DNA from: Bdellovibrionales bacterium | Lineage (GTDB): Bacteria; Bdellovibrionota; Bdellovibrionia; Bdellovibrionales; UBA1609 | Length of the DNA: 42,819 nt | Direction: 5' to 3' | Assembly: GCA_022450595.1 (NCBI GenBank) | Contig: JAKUPT010000022.1 | Coordinates: forward strand, 1 to 42,819 | Shown: in pieces, positions 26,494 to 34,377 of the stretch | Position numbering within the stretch: position 1 is the first letter of the stretch | Layout of the letters: each line of letters begins with the position of its first letter | Position numbers and translations under genes: made by a program | The notes under the pieces: model-generated | The model's database searches: none | Told to the model about the DNA's origin: nothing | The model's input: only the letters and a program-made list of their open reading frames with translations

Positions 26494-27792
26494 ATGAACT
26501 TTAAAGTTTTAAAACCTTACCCTTCCTGGGGGCATTACCCCCCGACTAGGGCTCAATCGGCCTATGTTTTGGAGCCTCCGGTAACTTTGCCAAACACGGA
26601 CAGCTCTATGCTCCCCCGTGGTCTTGGGCGCAGCTATGGTGACAGTTGTTTGAATGAAAGTGGTGTTTTACTTGATACCAAAGAGCTTTATCATTTTTTT
26701 GATTTCTCTGAAGGAGTGTTAGAGGTTGAGTCTGGGGTGAGCCTTGAGGAGATTTTAAACTTTGCTGTGCCTCGGGGGTACTTTTTACCGGTCACACCGG
26801 GCACTAAGTTTGTCACCGTCGGTGGCGCTATTGCCAACGATGTGCATGGTAAAAACCACCATGTGGCCGGCAACTTTGGCAATCATGTGTTGGAATTAAC
26901 TCTATTAAGATCCAACGGAGAGCTTGTTACCTGCTCGCCGTCTCAAAACACTGAATTGTTTCAGGCCACCATTGGGGGGCTTGGGCTCACAGGACTAATT
27001 GTTTCAGCAAAGGTTCGGCTTAAAAAAATCAATAGCTCTTATATTGATCAAGAGGTGATTAAGTATAAAAATTTGGGTGAGTTTTTTGAACTCTCTTCAG
27101 AAACAGGGCATGAGTACACCGTGGCCTGGATTGATTGTTTTGCTAGCCAAAACAATTTAGGCAAAGGGCTTTTTATAAGGGGCAATCACTCTACCCAAAA
27201 GCTGGCTTTAGATGTGCATCCCAACAATAAAAAAACCATTCCGTTGAATTTTCCAAGCTGGTCGTTGAACTATTTGTCGGTGAAGGCTTTTAACACTCTT
27301 TATTACAATCAGCAGTTAAAAAAACAAAGCTCAGGTGTTGTGGGTTATGATCCGTTTTTTTACCCACTGGATAAAATCAATCACTGGAACCGTATTTATG
27401 GCAAGCCTGGTTTTTTTCAATACCAGTGTGTGGTGCCAAAAGCTCAAAGCCATGAGCAGATGCAAAAGATTTTAAAGCTGATTTCCAAATCTGGCATTGG
27501 CTCTTTTTTAGTGGTGCTTAAAATGTTTGGTGATTACAAAAAACAAGGCCTTTTAAGTTTTCCAGAAGAAGGAGCTACTCTTGCAATGGACTTTCCCAAT
27601 CAGGGAGAAAAGGTGCTTGGGCTTATGACCGCTCTTGATGAACTTGTGCTTGAGTGTGGGGGTAAGGTGTATCCCGCCAAAGATGCAAGGCTTTCAAAGC
27701 AGAGTTTTCATCAGATGTACCCTGAGTTTGAACGCTTTAAAGCTTTTATTGATCCCAATTTTTCGTCGAATTACTTAAGGAGAATGTTATGA
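26494..27792 (+). CDS. dprE1: Decaprenylphosphoryl-ribose 2'-oxidase, DprE1
   Basis: A 432-residue FAD-dependent oxidase of the vanillyl-alcohol-oxidase fold. RGLGRSYGDS (42-51), NDVHGKNHHVAGNFGNH from residue 115, and YPAKDARLSKQSFHQMYP near the C-terminus match mycobacterial DprE1 closely; His118 and Lys120 correspond to His132 and Lys134, and Lys343 to Lys367. It oxidises the 2'-OH of polyprenylphosphoryl-ribose to a keto intermediate that DprE2 reduces to the arabinose form. The position of Cys387, the target of benzothiazinones in Mycobacterium tuberculosis, is Ala364 here, and Asn385 is Thr362. The stop codon overlaps the dprE2 start by 4 bp. G+C is clearly higher than in the glycan cluster. 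Confidence 0.9.
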   Translation: MNFKVLKPYPSWGHYPPTRAQSAYVLEPPVTLPNTDSSMLPRGLGRSYGDSCLNESGVLLDTKELYHFFDFSEGVLEVESGVSLEEILNFAVPRGYFLPVTPGTKFVTVGGAIANDVHGKNHHVAGNFGNHVLELTLLRSNGELVTCSPSQNTELFQATIGGLGLTGLIVSAKVRLKKINSSYIDQEVIKYKNLGEFFELSSETGHEYTVAWIDCFASQNNLGKGLFIRGNHSTQKLALDVHPNNKKTIPLNFPSWSLNYLSVKAFNTLYYNQQLKKQSSGVVGYDPFFYPLDKINHWNRIYGKPGFFQYQCVVPKAQSHEQMQKILKLISKSGIGSFLVVLKMFGDYKKQGLLSFPEEGATLAMDFPNQGEKVLGLMTALDELVLECGGKVYPAKDARLSKQSFHQMYPEFERFKAFIDPNFSSNYLRRML

Positions 27793-28514
27793 AAATCTGC
27801 TGTTTTGGAGCCAACTCTGCCATTGCAAAGCACATAGTTTACGAATATGCCGACTCTTCTCCTGAAGTGATTTTAGTGGGGCGTGACCAACAAAAACTTG
27901 ATGTTGAAGCCCAACACCTCAAAGCGCGCTACTCATGCAAAACCCAAGTGTTTAGTTGTGACTTTACAAATACAGAAAAAACAATCGAGGTTTGTAAAAC
28001 CCTTAAAGACATCGATGTGTTTATTATCGCCCACGGCTATTTAGGCTCACAAGATGAGGCGCAAAATAACCACAGTGAGCTTCAAAAAATCATTGATGTT
28101 AACTACACCAGTTACGCCCATTTGTTGGAAGAAGTTGGCCGCATTGTGGATATGCAACAGTTTGGTAAAACCATTGTGATCGGCTCGGTGGCGGGCGACC
28201 GAGGGCGACAGTCAAACTACATATACGGGTCTTCAAAAGGTGCTATTGAGCTTTATGTTCAAGGCATACAACATCGATTTGCTCATAACCCTAAAATTCA
28301 TTTTCTATTGGCAAAACCGGGCTTTGTAGACACCCCTATGACCAAAGACTTCCCTAAAGGCCCATTGTGGGCCAAACCAAAAGCTGTGGCCAAACTTATG
28401 GTTCAGGGGCTTAATAAAAACAAACGCGTGGTTTATACACCGAAGTTTTGGTTTTTGATTATGACTTTAATTAAGTGGTGTCCGTTTTTTGTGTTTAAAA
28501 AAACAAAGCTTTAA
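27789..28514 (+). CDS. dprE2: Decaprenylphosphoryl-2-keto-ribose reductase, DprE2
   Basis: A 241-residue short-chain dehydrogenase. The dinucleotide-binding start is GANSAIAKHI, the catalytic pair is Tyr-x3-Lys in YGSSKGA, with the Ser in IGSVAGDRG. It reduces the 2-keto intermediate made by DprE1, so the two together epimerise the C2' hydroxyl of polyprenylphosphoryl-ribose to arabinose. The overlap with dprE1 (ATGA type) is the usual arrangement. The gene ends 5 bp from the convergent antitoxin gene. As a generic SDR it would be less certain; the dprE1 pairing makes the assignment strong. Confidence 0.88.
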   Translation: MKICCFGANSAIAKHIVYEYADSSPEVILVGRDQQKLDVEAQHLKARYSCKTQVFSCDFTNTEKTIEVCKTLKDIDVFIIAHGYLGSQDEAQNNHSELQKIIDVNYTSYAHLLEEVGRIVDMQQFGKTIVIGSVAGDRGRQSNYIYGSSKGAIELYVQGIQHRFAHNPKIHFLLAKPGFVDTPMTKDFPKGPLWAKPKAVAKLMVQGLNKNKRVVYTPKFWFLIMTLIKWCPFFVFKKTKL

Positions 28515-28519
28515 AAAAA

Positions 28520-28825
28520 CTAGCCCACTTCGTCCAGCTTATCCTTAAAGGTCATCTTAATTGCTAATGGAGCTGTGATTTTTGTTAAAGTGTTGATGGT
28601 TATGTTGGCCTCTGGTTTTAATTGATTAAGTAGGTTGGAAGCCTTCATGCCTTTGGTGAGTGCGGCATACTCGTTAACGCCCATAACGTTAATAAGCTTT
28701 AAAAGAGCTTCGCGCCAGTCATAACCTTCTTCGAGTAGTCCTAAAAAGAAATACTTTCTGGCCTCTTCATTTTCTTGTAAATCTTTTGAAAGCCCTTCTT
28801 CCCAGTCACGAGACCTTCTAGCCAT
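28520..28825 (-). CDS. HigA/Xre-like antitoxin of a decayed toxin-antitoxin pair
   Basis: A 101-residue small DNA-binding protein starting MARRSRDWEEGLSKDL, matching the type II antitoxin family usually annotated as addiction-module antidote protein: an N-terminal helix, a helix-turn-helix around KGMKASNLLNQLKPEANI, and a short tail. It normally follows a Gp49/HigB-like toxin gene. Here it lies 3 bp after the stop of a 39-residue remnant of that toxin (28829-28948). The strong triple operator further upstream is probably its binding site. Confidence 0.8.
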   Translation of the reverse strand: MARRSRDWEEGLSKDLQENEEARKYFFLGLLEEGYDWREALLKLINVMGVNEYAALTKGMKASNLLNQLKPEANITINTLTKITAPLAIKMTFKDKLDEVG

Positions 28826-28828
28826 GTG

Positions 28829-28948
28829 TTACTCCTTCTTTTGAACTGCTCGTTCCTGAACTCGGTACTTAATAGAACCATCAAGCCCCTTTAACCACTG
28901 CGAATAGGGTGAACTGCCATTAGACTTCAGATATTCTTTAACTCGCAT
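28829..28948 (-). pseudogene. Truncated HigB/Gp49-like toxin remnant
   Basis: A 39-codon open frame starting MRVKEYLKSNGSSPYSQWLK. This is the usual start of HigB/Gp49-type toxins, in which about 100 residues are expected; the rest, including the catalytic RNase core, is missing and the frame ends QERAVQKKE. The gene order, toxin then antitoxin, is normal. The sequence is therefore best read as an internally deleted toxin that leaves a lone antitoxin. A short regulatory leader peptide is a less likely alternative. Confidence 0.7.
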
Positions 28949-28960
28949 CTTTTATTCCTT

Positions 28961-29002
28961 TATAATTATATCATACTATAATTATATTTCAATATAATTA
29001 TA
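28961..29002. promoter_or_regulatory. Three TATAATTATA palindromes with exact 16-bp period
   Basis: The perfect 10-bp palindrome TATAATTATA occurs at 28961-28970, 28977-28986 and 28993-29002, with start-to-start distances of 16 and 16 bp. It sits just upstream of the toxin remnant and antitoxin genes. This is the form expected of an operator bound in a row by the dimeric antitoxin, and each site also contains a -10-like TATAAT. Confidence 0.75.
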
Positions 29003-29181
29003 GTTAGCCGTCTTTCTGTGAGCTATTAGTGAAGTTCGTCACAGCACGTTTTATAATTTGGTTATGCAAATTTGTAGGCGAGATTTATTAATACCAATGG
29101 AACTTTGAGGATTGGGTATTCGTATTTTGGGAGTGTTTTTCGAACCCTAAGAGATGAGTTCGGACTAAAACTGTTAGCTCA

Positions 29182-29201
29182 GGCACCCATGTTTGGGTGC
29201 C
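29182..29201. repeat. Hairpin with 8-bp arms beyond the secreted-protein gene
   Basis: GGCACCCA and TGGGTGCC flank a 4-base loop. It lies just past the stop codon of the minus-strand gene at 29214-29837. No T-run follows on the minus strand, so a Rho-independent terminator is only a possibility. Confidence 0.6.
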
Positions 29202-29213
29202 CAGCAAAAAATC

Positions 29214-29837
29214 TTACAATCTTTGGGAGTTACAGACTTTCATTTCAAATAAAGTGTCTATTCTGGAATCATCACTTTTTGAAACTCTCTTTTCGTCAGA
29301 AAGTGTCACTTTGTATTTTGTGCCATCTTGCTTAATGTATTCTAGGTTTTCTTCAACCTCATACTCAGTGCCATCTTCTGCTAAATGCTTAATCAGTTCT
29401 TTTGAACCGCCGGGGTGTACTTGGTAGATCTTTGTTTCTCTAATGCCTTCATGAGTTATTGAGTCTTTGCTATTATCACCTATATAAACCGTTCTAGTAT
29501 ATTTTATTTCATCTTTGTATTTGTTTTCTTCTAAAAACATTCTTTTAATTTCATAGTTATATGAGTAGGTAAAGGCTAGCTCTCCATCTGTGTCATAAGA
29601 CTTTCGCTTTTCAATAATAGTGATGTCATTGCCTTGTGTGATAACTGTTCTTTGAGACTCGTCCCTTGTTTTACTTTTTTCTAAACTCTTCTCATCATAT
29701 TGGCCATTATTATAATTTTTATAATAAAAGTACTCACTATAATTGTGACAAGTTTCTGTTTCTTTGTAGACTGTGGCCTGTTGCGCCCAAGAGGGCAAAT
29801 TTATTAGTATGGTGATTATAAACACGTATTTGTACAT
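29214..29837 (-). CDS. Secreted protein of unknown function
   Basis: A 207-residue protein with a clear signal peptide (hydrophobic residues 4-16, WAQQ cleavage region) and an AAGGAG ribosome site six bases before the ATG. The mature part is rich in Tyr, Lys and Glu, with many aromatic-charged alternations such as YFYYKNYNN and short paired segments (EDGTEYEV, QDGTKYKV) hinting at beta-hairpin repeats. Only two cysteines remain in the mature chain. No known family is recognised. It sits between the decayed toxin-antitoxin locus and the second protease/partner module, on the same strand as the module. Confidence 0.7.
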   Translation of the reverse strand: MYKYVFIITILINLPSWAQQATVYKETETCHNYSEYFYYKNYNNGQYDEKSLEKSKTRDESQRTVITQGNDITIIEKRKSYDTDGELAFTYSYNYEIKRMFLEENKYKDEIKYTRTVYIGDNSKDSITHEGIRETKIYQVHPGGSKELIKHLAEDGTEYEVEENLEYIKQDGTKYKVTLSDEKRVSKSDDSRIDTLFEMKVCNSQRL

Positions 29838-30002
29838 TATTAGCTCCTTATATTTGAGCCGATGTATAACTTATTGTTGTTTATAATCAAGATATTCTTA
29901 TTAAATATAAAATTGTTTCATTTTTAGAAAGAAAAGCTTATACAAAGTGCGTTGCCTATACTGGGTTTTACCTTGCAGTACTGTGAAGTGAACACAACTA
30001 AT

Positions 30003-32289
30003 TTATTTTCCTGCGGTTGAGCGTTTCTTGTAATCAGAGTATTTTGTTTTATAAAGCTTATACAAGGCGCTGTACTGCTCGCTGGTGAGGTCTTGTTTTT
30101 TCTTGATTAATGCGTGGTGAATTTCTTTGAGTGATTTGTTTTTGTAGTTTGAAATCAAACTTCGAGCTGTTGTTTGTTTTTGGGCTTGAGCTTTTAAATA
30201 GATTTGGGTGGGATCAGGTGTGTTTGGGTCGTGATTGGCAAAGTGCCGGCACTCTGGTGGGTTGGGAATGGGTGTGGGTTTATGTAGGTTATCACCCGTC
30301 CATTGATTGGAGTGCGGGGGCCGGTTTAGTATGCCTGATTTTTTAATGCAATCGATTTTTTCTTTGCTGTAATGAGCGGGCCAAAACTTTCCAAGGGATT
30401 CGTAGTAGGCGTAGCGTTCGTGCATCATATGGAAGATGTTGCCGTGTTTGGGGCCGATGACTTCACCATCTGGGAGTTGTATGTAGCCAGCGGGTAACCT
30501 TGGTTTTTTCTTATAGGCTTTACCACCGGGTAGATACTCTTTTAAGTCAAAGCCATTTTTAATGATTCCTGTTGGTGGGGTGTTGTCATAAATGTCTGTG
30601 GTGATTCTGTTGCTATAGCCACCACCTGAGCCATAGCCCATGGAGCTTACACTGTAACCGCCGCCTCCACTTGCATTTCCTAAAATGTTGGTGTTGTAGC
30701 CTCCGTCACCTTTATTATTTTGACCAGAAGGGTCCGTCCCTAATGCTTGGATGTTGTCTTGGCCAAGGCCGCCGTTTCCAGCTCCACCAGTTCCACTCGA
30801 AGCTAAGCCCTGGTTGCTGTTTGGAGCAATGGGTGGTGTTTCACCAAGTCCCGGGTTTTCGTTGGTGGCACCTGAGGTGCCAAGGGAGTTTAAGGCCATA
30901 AGGTCGTCGTTTGAGTTCTCATCACTTATGCCATTATTAATTTGATTTGATTGTTTTGATCTATTTCCAAGGTTTAAGCCTTTACATTGAGGAAGGCTTG
31001 AATCCAGCCTGCACTGAACGCAGATGGGGTTAGAGGTGTGAGCCGGGTTTGTGCAGTCGCCGTTAAAAGCTGATTGCCCTTGTGTGAACTGATTGTTGTT
31101 TTTTGAGTACTCCTCGCACTTTTGAGTCCATTCAGTTAAATGCTTGAAGGCCTCCCACATCTTGGTTGGCTTTTGTGGCCTCGAATTTAAAACCCGTACA
31201 CTGAGCATGGAAACTTCTGTAGGAGTCTTGATGGTTATCAAGCCTAAGTTTATCTGTGCAAAAGTCACTGTAGTAATCATAGGTTGTTCCAAAAAGCTCG
31301 TTCATTTCAGATTTAGAGAACTGATCTTTAAGTCGACATTCGGCCTGGGAGTGCTTGTCTTCAATGTTTTGAACCACCTCCATATAGGGTTTGCAGGTGT
31401 TGTGACATTTATCAACCGAAGTGTAGCAGTTAGTGGAGAAGGCCATAACCCCTGCCGTTCCAGCACGTGAGATGTTTTTTAAGGCGTTACACTTTTCAGG
31501 CAAGCCTCCAGCTGAGTTAATGATTTGAGTCATGTTGGTGATGGTTTTTAAGTACTGCCCTTTATTACCTTGATCTCCGCCGAGGCCGTAAGACATGGAA
31601 TCACCACAACAAAGCTCCGCAGTGGAGTGGGAACTTTCACAGGACTGCATGGCTTTTTGAATCTTATGGTTAAGGCCGGAGACTCCGCCTTCGTTTGTTA
31701 AATAGTTCATTGTGTTTTTAATGGGAGTGAAGATGTCTAGGTTAGAGTAATAACTTTTGCAGTCGAAGGCTTCGACGTTAGGGGTTTGGTTATGGGCTTT
31801 GCAGCGGTTGAGGTCGCGGCTGATGCAAGAGGTGTCGTTGCCGCAGGTTAGGGGTTGGAATTTAATTTTTTGTGGTTTTTGCTGAGTTGCTTGGTTTTGT
31901 TTTTTGGTTGATTTTACCTGAGTCTTTTTTGTTGGTTTTGGGAATTCTTCTGAAGAATCATCTTCCATACTAAAAAGTCCCCCATCAGATACACTTTCTT
32001 TAGTTGTTTCAATAGTACAGTTTTTAGCGATACATGTCTTAGAATCAAGACTTAGTCTTCCTTGATTAGCATAGATTTTTGTTCCTTGTATAGTACAGCG
32101 CTTACTCATTACTGAACTGTTTTTTAATCTATGTATTGCTTGCTCTGGTGTCATGAAATAACGATTCACATAATTTTGATATGCTTTAACACAACTTGAA
32201 ACAAGTTTTTGATTAACCTGCTCTTGACACCTTATTTCACAATGAGGATTGCCATATGTAAAAATACTTAATAATAAAATTGAGATCAT
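30003..32289 (-). pseudogene. Large secreted Cys/Gly-rich protein, copy 2, frameshifted
   Basis: The paralogue of the 22787-25093 protein. An N-terminal part of 385 residues (ATG at 32289, leader MISILLLSIFTYGNPHC) stops with TGA at 31132-31134 after GGLQAFN. The rest continues in another frame, LTEWTQKCEEY to the C-terminus at 30003. Compared with copy 1 there is one extra base near 31134-31143, which turns GGLQALTEW into GGLQAFN-stop. Both halves are otherwise well conserved, so the shift is recent, reversible or due to sequencing. The start at 32289 matches copy 1 in leader length; an upstream TTG at 32307 is less likely. It follows the protease gene at the same spacing as in copy 1. Confidence 0.8.
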
Positions 32290-32343
32290 TAAAATATGAT
32301 AATACAAATTTTATTTTATAAACAAATAAAACATATAATTGTC

Positions 32344-33441
32344 TCAATTTAATACAGAACTAAGCCTTTGACAGGCAATCTGCGGGTCTATAGCGTAGTT
32401 TACAAGTTTTGACCCTTTAATTCCCTTTTCAACTTTCTGAGTTTTATCAAATTGTCCTGCGCTGATATGAATACCTATAAGGCTTTTATGGTTTGTAAAA
32501 AGCCCGCCTCCCGAGGCTCCAGCTGATGTGTCACTATAATGAATGATCGCTTTTTCAGTCGAACTAAAATTATTATACTTTTTATGTATTAATGGATCTC
32601 TGTTTTCAGAAATAATTCTTTCCGATTTTTTGATATTGGAGTTTTTCAAGCTTGATACTAATGTCGGTTGATATGCCACGAGCTTTGTTGTTTGCTTTGG
32701 ATCAATTGTATTAATATTTTCGTAAGAAGTAGACTCTTCAATTCGTTTACTCGTAATGACAACGCAAAAATCATTATATTCATCTTTTGAATAGTCTTGG
32801 CAAGATTTAGTCGTGCAAATAATTTTGTTTATTCTAGAACTGAAATTAAACTTACTTACATCTGGACCTGATGCTACTGCACTTTTTTTTTGTTCAGAAT
32901 TGTTAATTGGCTTACAAATATTATTCGGTCCTTGCCGAACAAATGCATGGCCTGTTGTAAGTATAATATTTTTATTATCTAATCTTTTATCTAAAATATT
33001 TTCTATTCTTTTTCTGCACCCAGGTATTGAGTCAACATCTACGGCTACACCATTTGAGACATTATATTTTCCGTTTATTCCCGGAACTTGAATAGCGAAC
33101 ACAAACGGATACTCATCCCCCCTATCTGGATAAAAGTAATCCGGATGCATATTATTAAAAGTCACTACATCTTGAAAATACCCAGAGTTATTACCATCTA
33201 GCGCAAGATTTTTCATCCCACAGTTTTTTTTGTGAGTTTCATTTGGGTTTAAAACCATTGGAGGGAAATAGCCCCCGCTGTCTGGGACTTGAATTTTGCA
33301 ATCACGAGCTAAAGCCTCATTGATGTAATAGTCCCCACCTGTAATGCCTTCAGCTTTAAATCTTTGGCACTGCTCTGCTGTAAAGCTGATGCCATTGGCA
33401 AATATTGGGTTTAGAAGTAATAAAAGGGCGATTAGGGTCAT
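32344..33441 (-). CDS. Secreted trypsin-like serine protease, copy 2
   Basis: The paralogue of the protease at 25148-26242, with an intact triad in the order His (LTTGHAF), Asp (YNDFCVV), Ser (AGASGGGLF). The first 120 residues differ from copy 1 at only a few positions, whereas the protease core (ILDKR to about SAGQF) is strongly diverged, and the last 20 residues (VNYAIDPQ, ACQRLS) again match. The leader TLIALLLLLNPIFANG is intact. The ATG at 33441 is the only methionine start shared with copy 1; upstream extensions use TTG or GTG. The same TATAAT, ten bases before the ATG, is present and no ribosome site is seen. The downstream partner gene is frameshifted. Confidence 0.85.
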   Translation of the reverse strand: MTLIALLLLLNPIFANGISFTAEQCQRFKAEGITGGDYYINEALARDCKIQVPDSGGYFPPMVLNPNETHKKNCGMKNLALDGNNSGYFQDVVTFNNMHPDYFYPDRGDEYPFVFAIQVPGINGKYNVSNGVAVDVDSIPGCRKRIENILDKRLDNKNIILTTGHAFVRQGPNNICKPINNSEQKKSAVASGPDVSKFNFSSRINKIICTTKSCQDYSKDEYNDFCVVITSKRIEESTSYENINTIDPKQTTKLVAYQPTLVSSLKNSNIKKSERIISENRDPLIHKKYNNFSSTEKAIIHYSDTSAGASGGGLFTNHKSLIGIHISAGQFDKTQKVEKGIKGSKLVNYAIDPQIACQRLSSVLN

Positions 33442-33451
33442 AGTAACCACT

Positions 33452-33457
33452 ATTATA
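33452..33457 (-). promoter_or_regulatory. -10 box of protease copy 2, leaderless arrangement
   Basis: TATAAT on the minus strand, with ten bases to the ATG, as in copy 1. The 85 bases around and upstream are nearly identical in the two copies. Confidence 0.45.
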
Positions 33458-33650
33458 AACAAAATTTAGTATATAAGGGATAGTTTCGTTAGTTTGTGTA
33501 AAAATTTAAGACTTCAAGCCACCTAGATTAATGACCGGTAATTGAACCGCATCGAACTCTTTATTGGTTGCTTCAACAACATGTTAATTTCTCTCCGGGC
33601 ATAATTTCGCGTCTAATCTATTGAAACTACTTAATTTAGAATGTATCATT

Positions 33651-33674
33651 ATTAGAATTATCGATTATTCTAAT
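33651..33674. promoter_or_regulatory. Inverted repeat upstream of the AbiE pair, candidate AbiEi operator
   Basis: ATTAGAAT at 33651-33658 and ATTCTAAT at 33667-33674 are perfect inverted arms around an 8-base spacer. They lie about 55 bp before the antitoxin start. AbiEi antitoxins are known to bind inverted repeats in their own promoters. Confidence 0.65.
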
Positions 33675-33729
33675 TTATTCTTTATTATTAGGTATTTATA
33701 TGTTATATTATATATATCGTTAAGGGGTT

Positions 33730-34377
33730 ATGACTATGGAATTTCAACAGATTATTCAAAAAAGAGCAAAAGACCCAATGTTTACCAAATCGGAAATTGA
33801 AGCTTCCTTAAGGCGATCTAGTGCAACTAAAGCATCTGTGGCTAACATTTTAAAGCGGGCTGTTGCGCGAAATGACCTAATCCGTTTAAGATCCGGTATC
33901 TATTGCTTGCCTGAAAAATTTAGAAAACGCCTTATTTCTCCTTTTGAGTTATTAAATAAGCTTGATCCTTATGCTTACGTCACAGGCTTAACAGCACTCA
34001 GCCATCTTAATCTGATCCCTGAGGCTATTGGTTTGATTACGGCCTTTTCTGACAAATCAATTGCAGAACAAAAACCTTTTCGTACACAAATTGGTACTTA
34101 TAGAATCACAAAAGTTCCACGTAATTTCTTAATGTTTGGAGTCGAGAACGTATACCTCAAACAAGGAATCTCTTACCGAATGGCCACACCATTAAAAGCC
34201 ATTTTAGATCACGCCTTCGTCACTCAAAAAGTATGGCCTAACCGTGATGCACTTATCTACGATTTACGTTTAGATGAAGAATACTTTGCTACAATTGATT
34301 GGTCTAAACTAGGAACTTATAAAGAAAAATATCAACACCCATTAATGACTGAAGTTTGTGAGAACCTATATGAGTAA
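33730..34377 (+). CDS. AbiEi-type antitoxin/transcriptional regulator
   Basis: A 215-residue protein with an N-terminal winged-helix region (TKSEIEASLRRSSATKASVANI), the RLRSGIYCLP turn common to AbiEi-like and DUF6088 proteins, and a C-terminal part with YVTGLTALSHLNLIPE. In AbiE type IV systems this protein represses the operon and counteracts the nucleotidyltransferase toxin. The AAGGGG just upstream could serve the ATG at 33730 (very close) or better the one at 33736, eight bases away. The reading frame overlaps the toxin gene by 8 bp, as is usual. Confidence 0.82.
   Translation: MTMEFQQIIQKRAKDPMFTKSEIEASLRRSSATKASVANILKRAVARNDLIRLRSGIYCLPEKFRKRLISPFELLNKLDPYAYVTGLTALSHLNLIPEAIGLITAFSDKSIAEQKPFRTQIGTYRITKVPRNFLMFGVENVYLKQGISYRMATPLKAILDHAFVTQKVWPNRDALIYDLRLDEEYFATIDWSKLGTYKEKYQHPLMTEVCENLYE

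Larger units (their letters stand above)
30003..33529. repeat. Direct repeat copy 2 of the protease/partner module
   Basis: Matches 22787-26330, in the same orientation about 7.2 kb apart. The flanks and C-terminal two thirds of the partner gene are closely similar while the protease core and the partner's first 100 residues have diverged. The two copies bracket dprE1, dprE2 and the decayed toxin-antitoxin genes. Confidence 0.85.

Noticed and set aside
29182-29201. Rho-independent terminator
   Set aside because: The stem is perfect, but no T-run follows on the minus strand and the gene's stop codon lies before an unrelated T-run; kept only as a hairpin.
29105-29335. Plus-strand open frame of 76 codons beyond the decayed toxin-antitoxin locus
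   Set aside because: It overlaps the 3' end of the well-supported secreted-protein gene on the other strand, has no ribosome site and no family features.
29950-30000. Fourth copy of the 39-bp dispersed element
   Set aside because: Only a loose match (TTGCAGTACTGT and nearby bases) with both palindromes broken; too degenerate to annotate.
31130-31145. Programmed ribosomal frameshift in partner copy 2
   Set aside because: No slippery heptamer in the right phase, and copy 1 is uninterrupted with one base fewer at this point, so a mutation or sequencing error is simpler.
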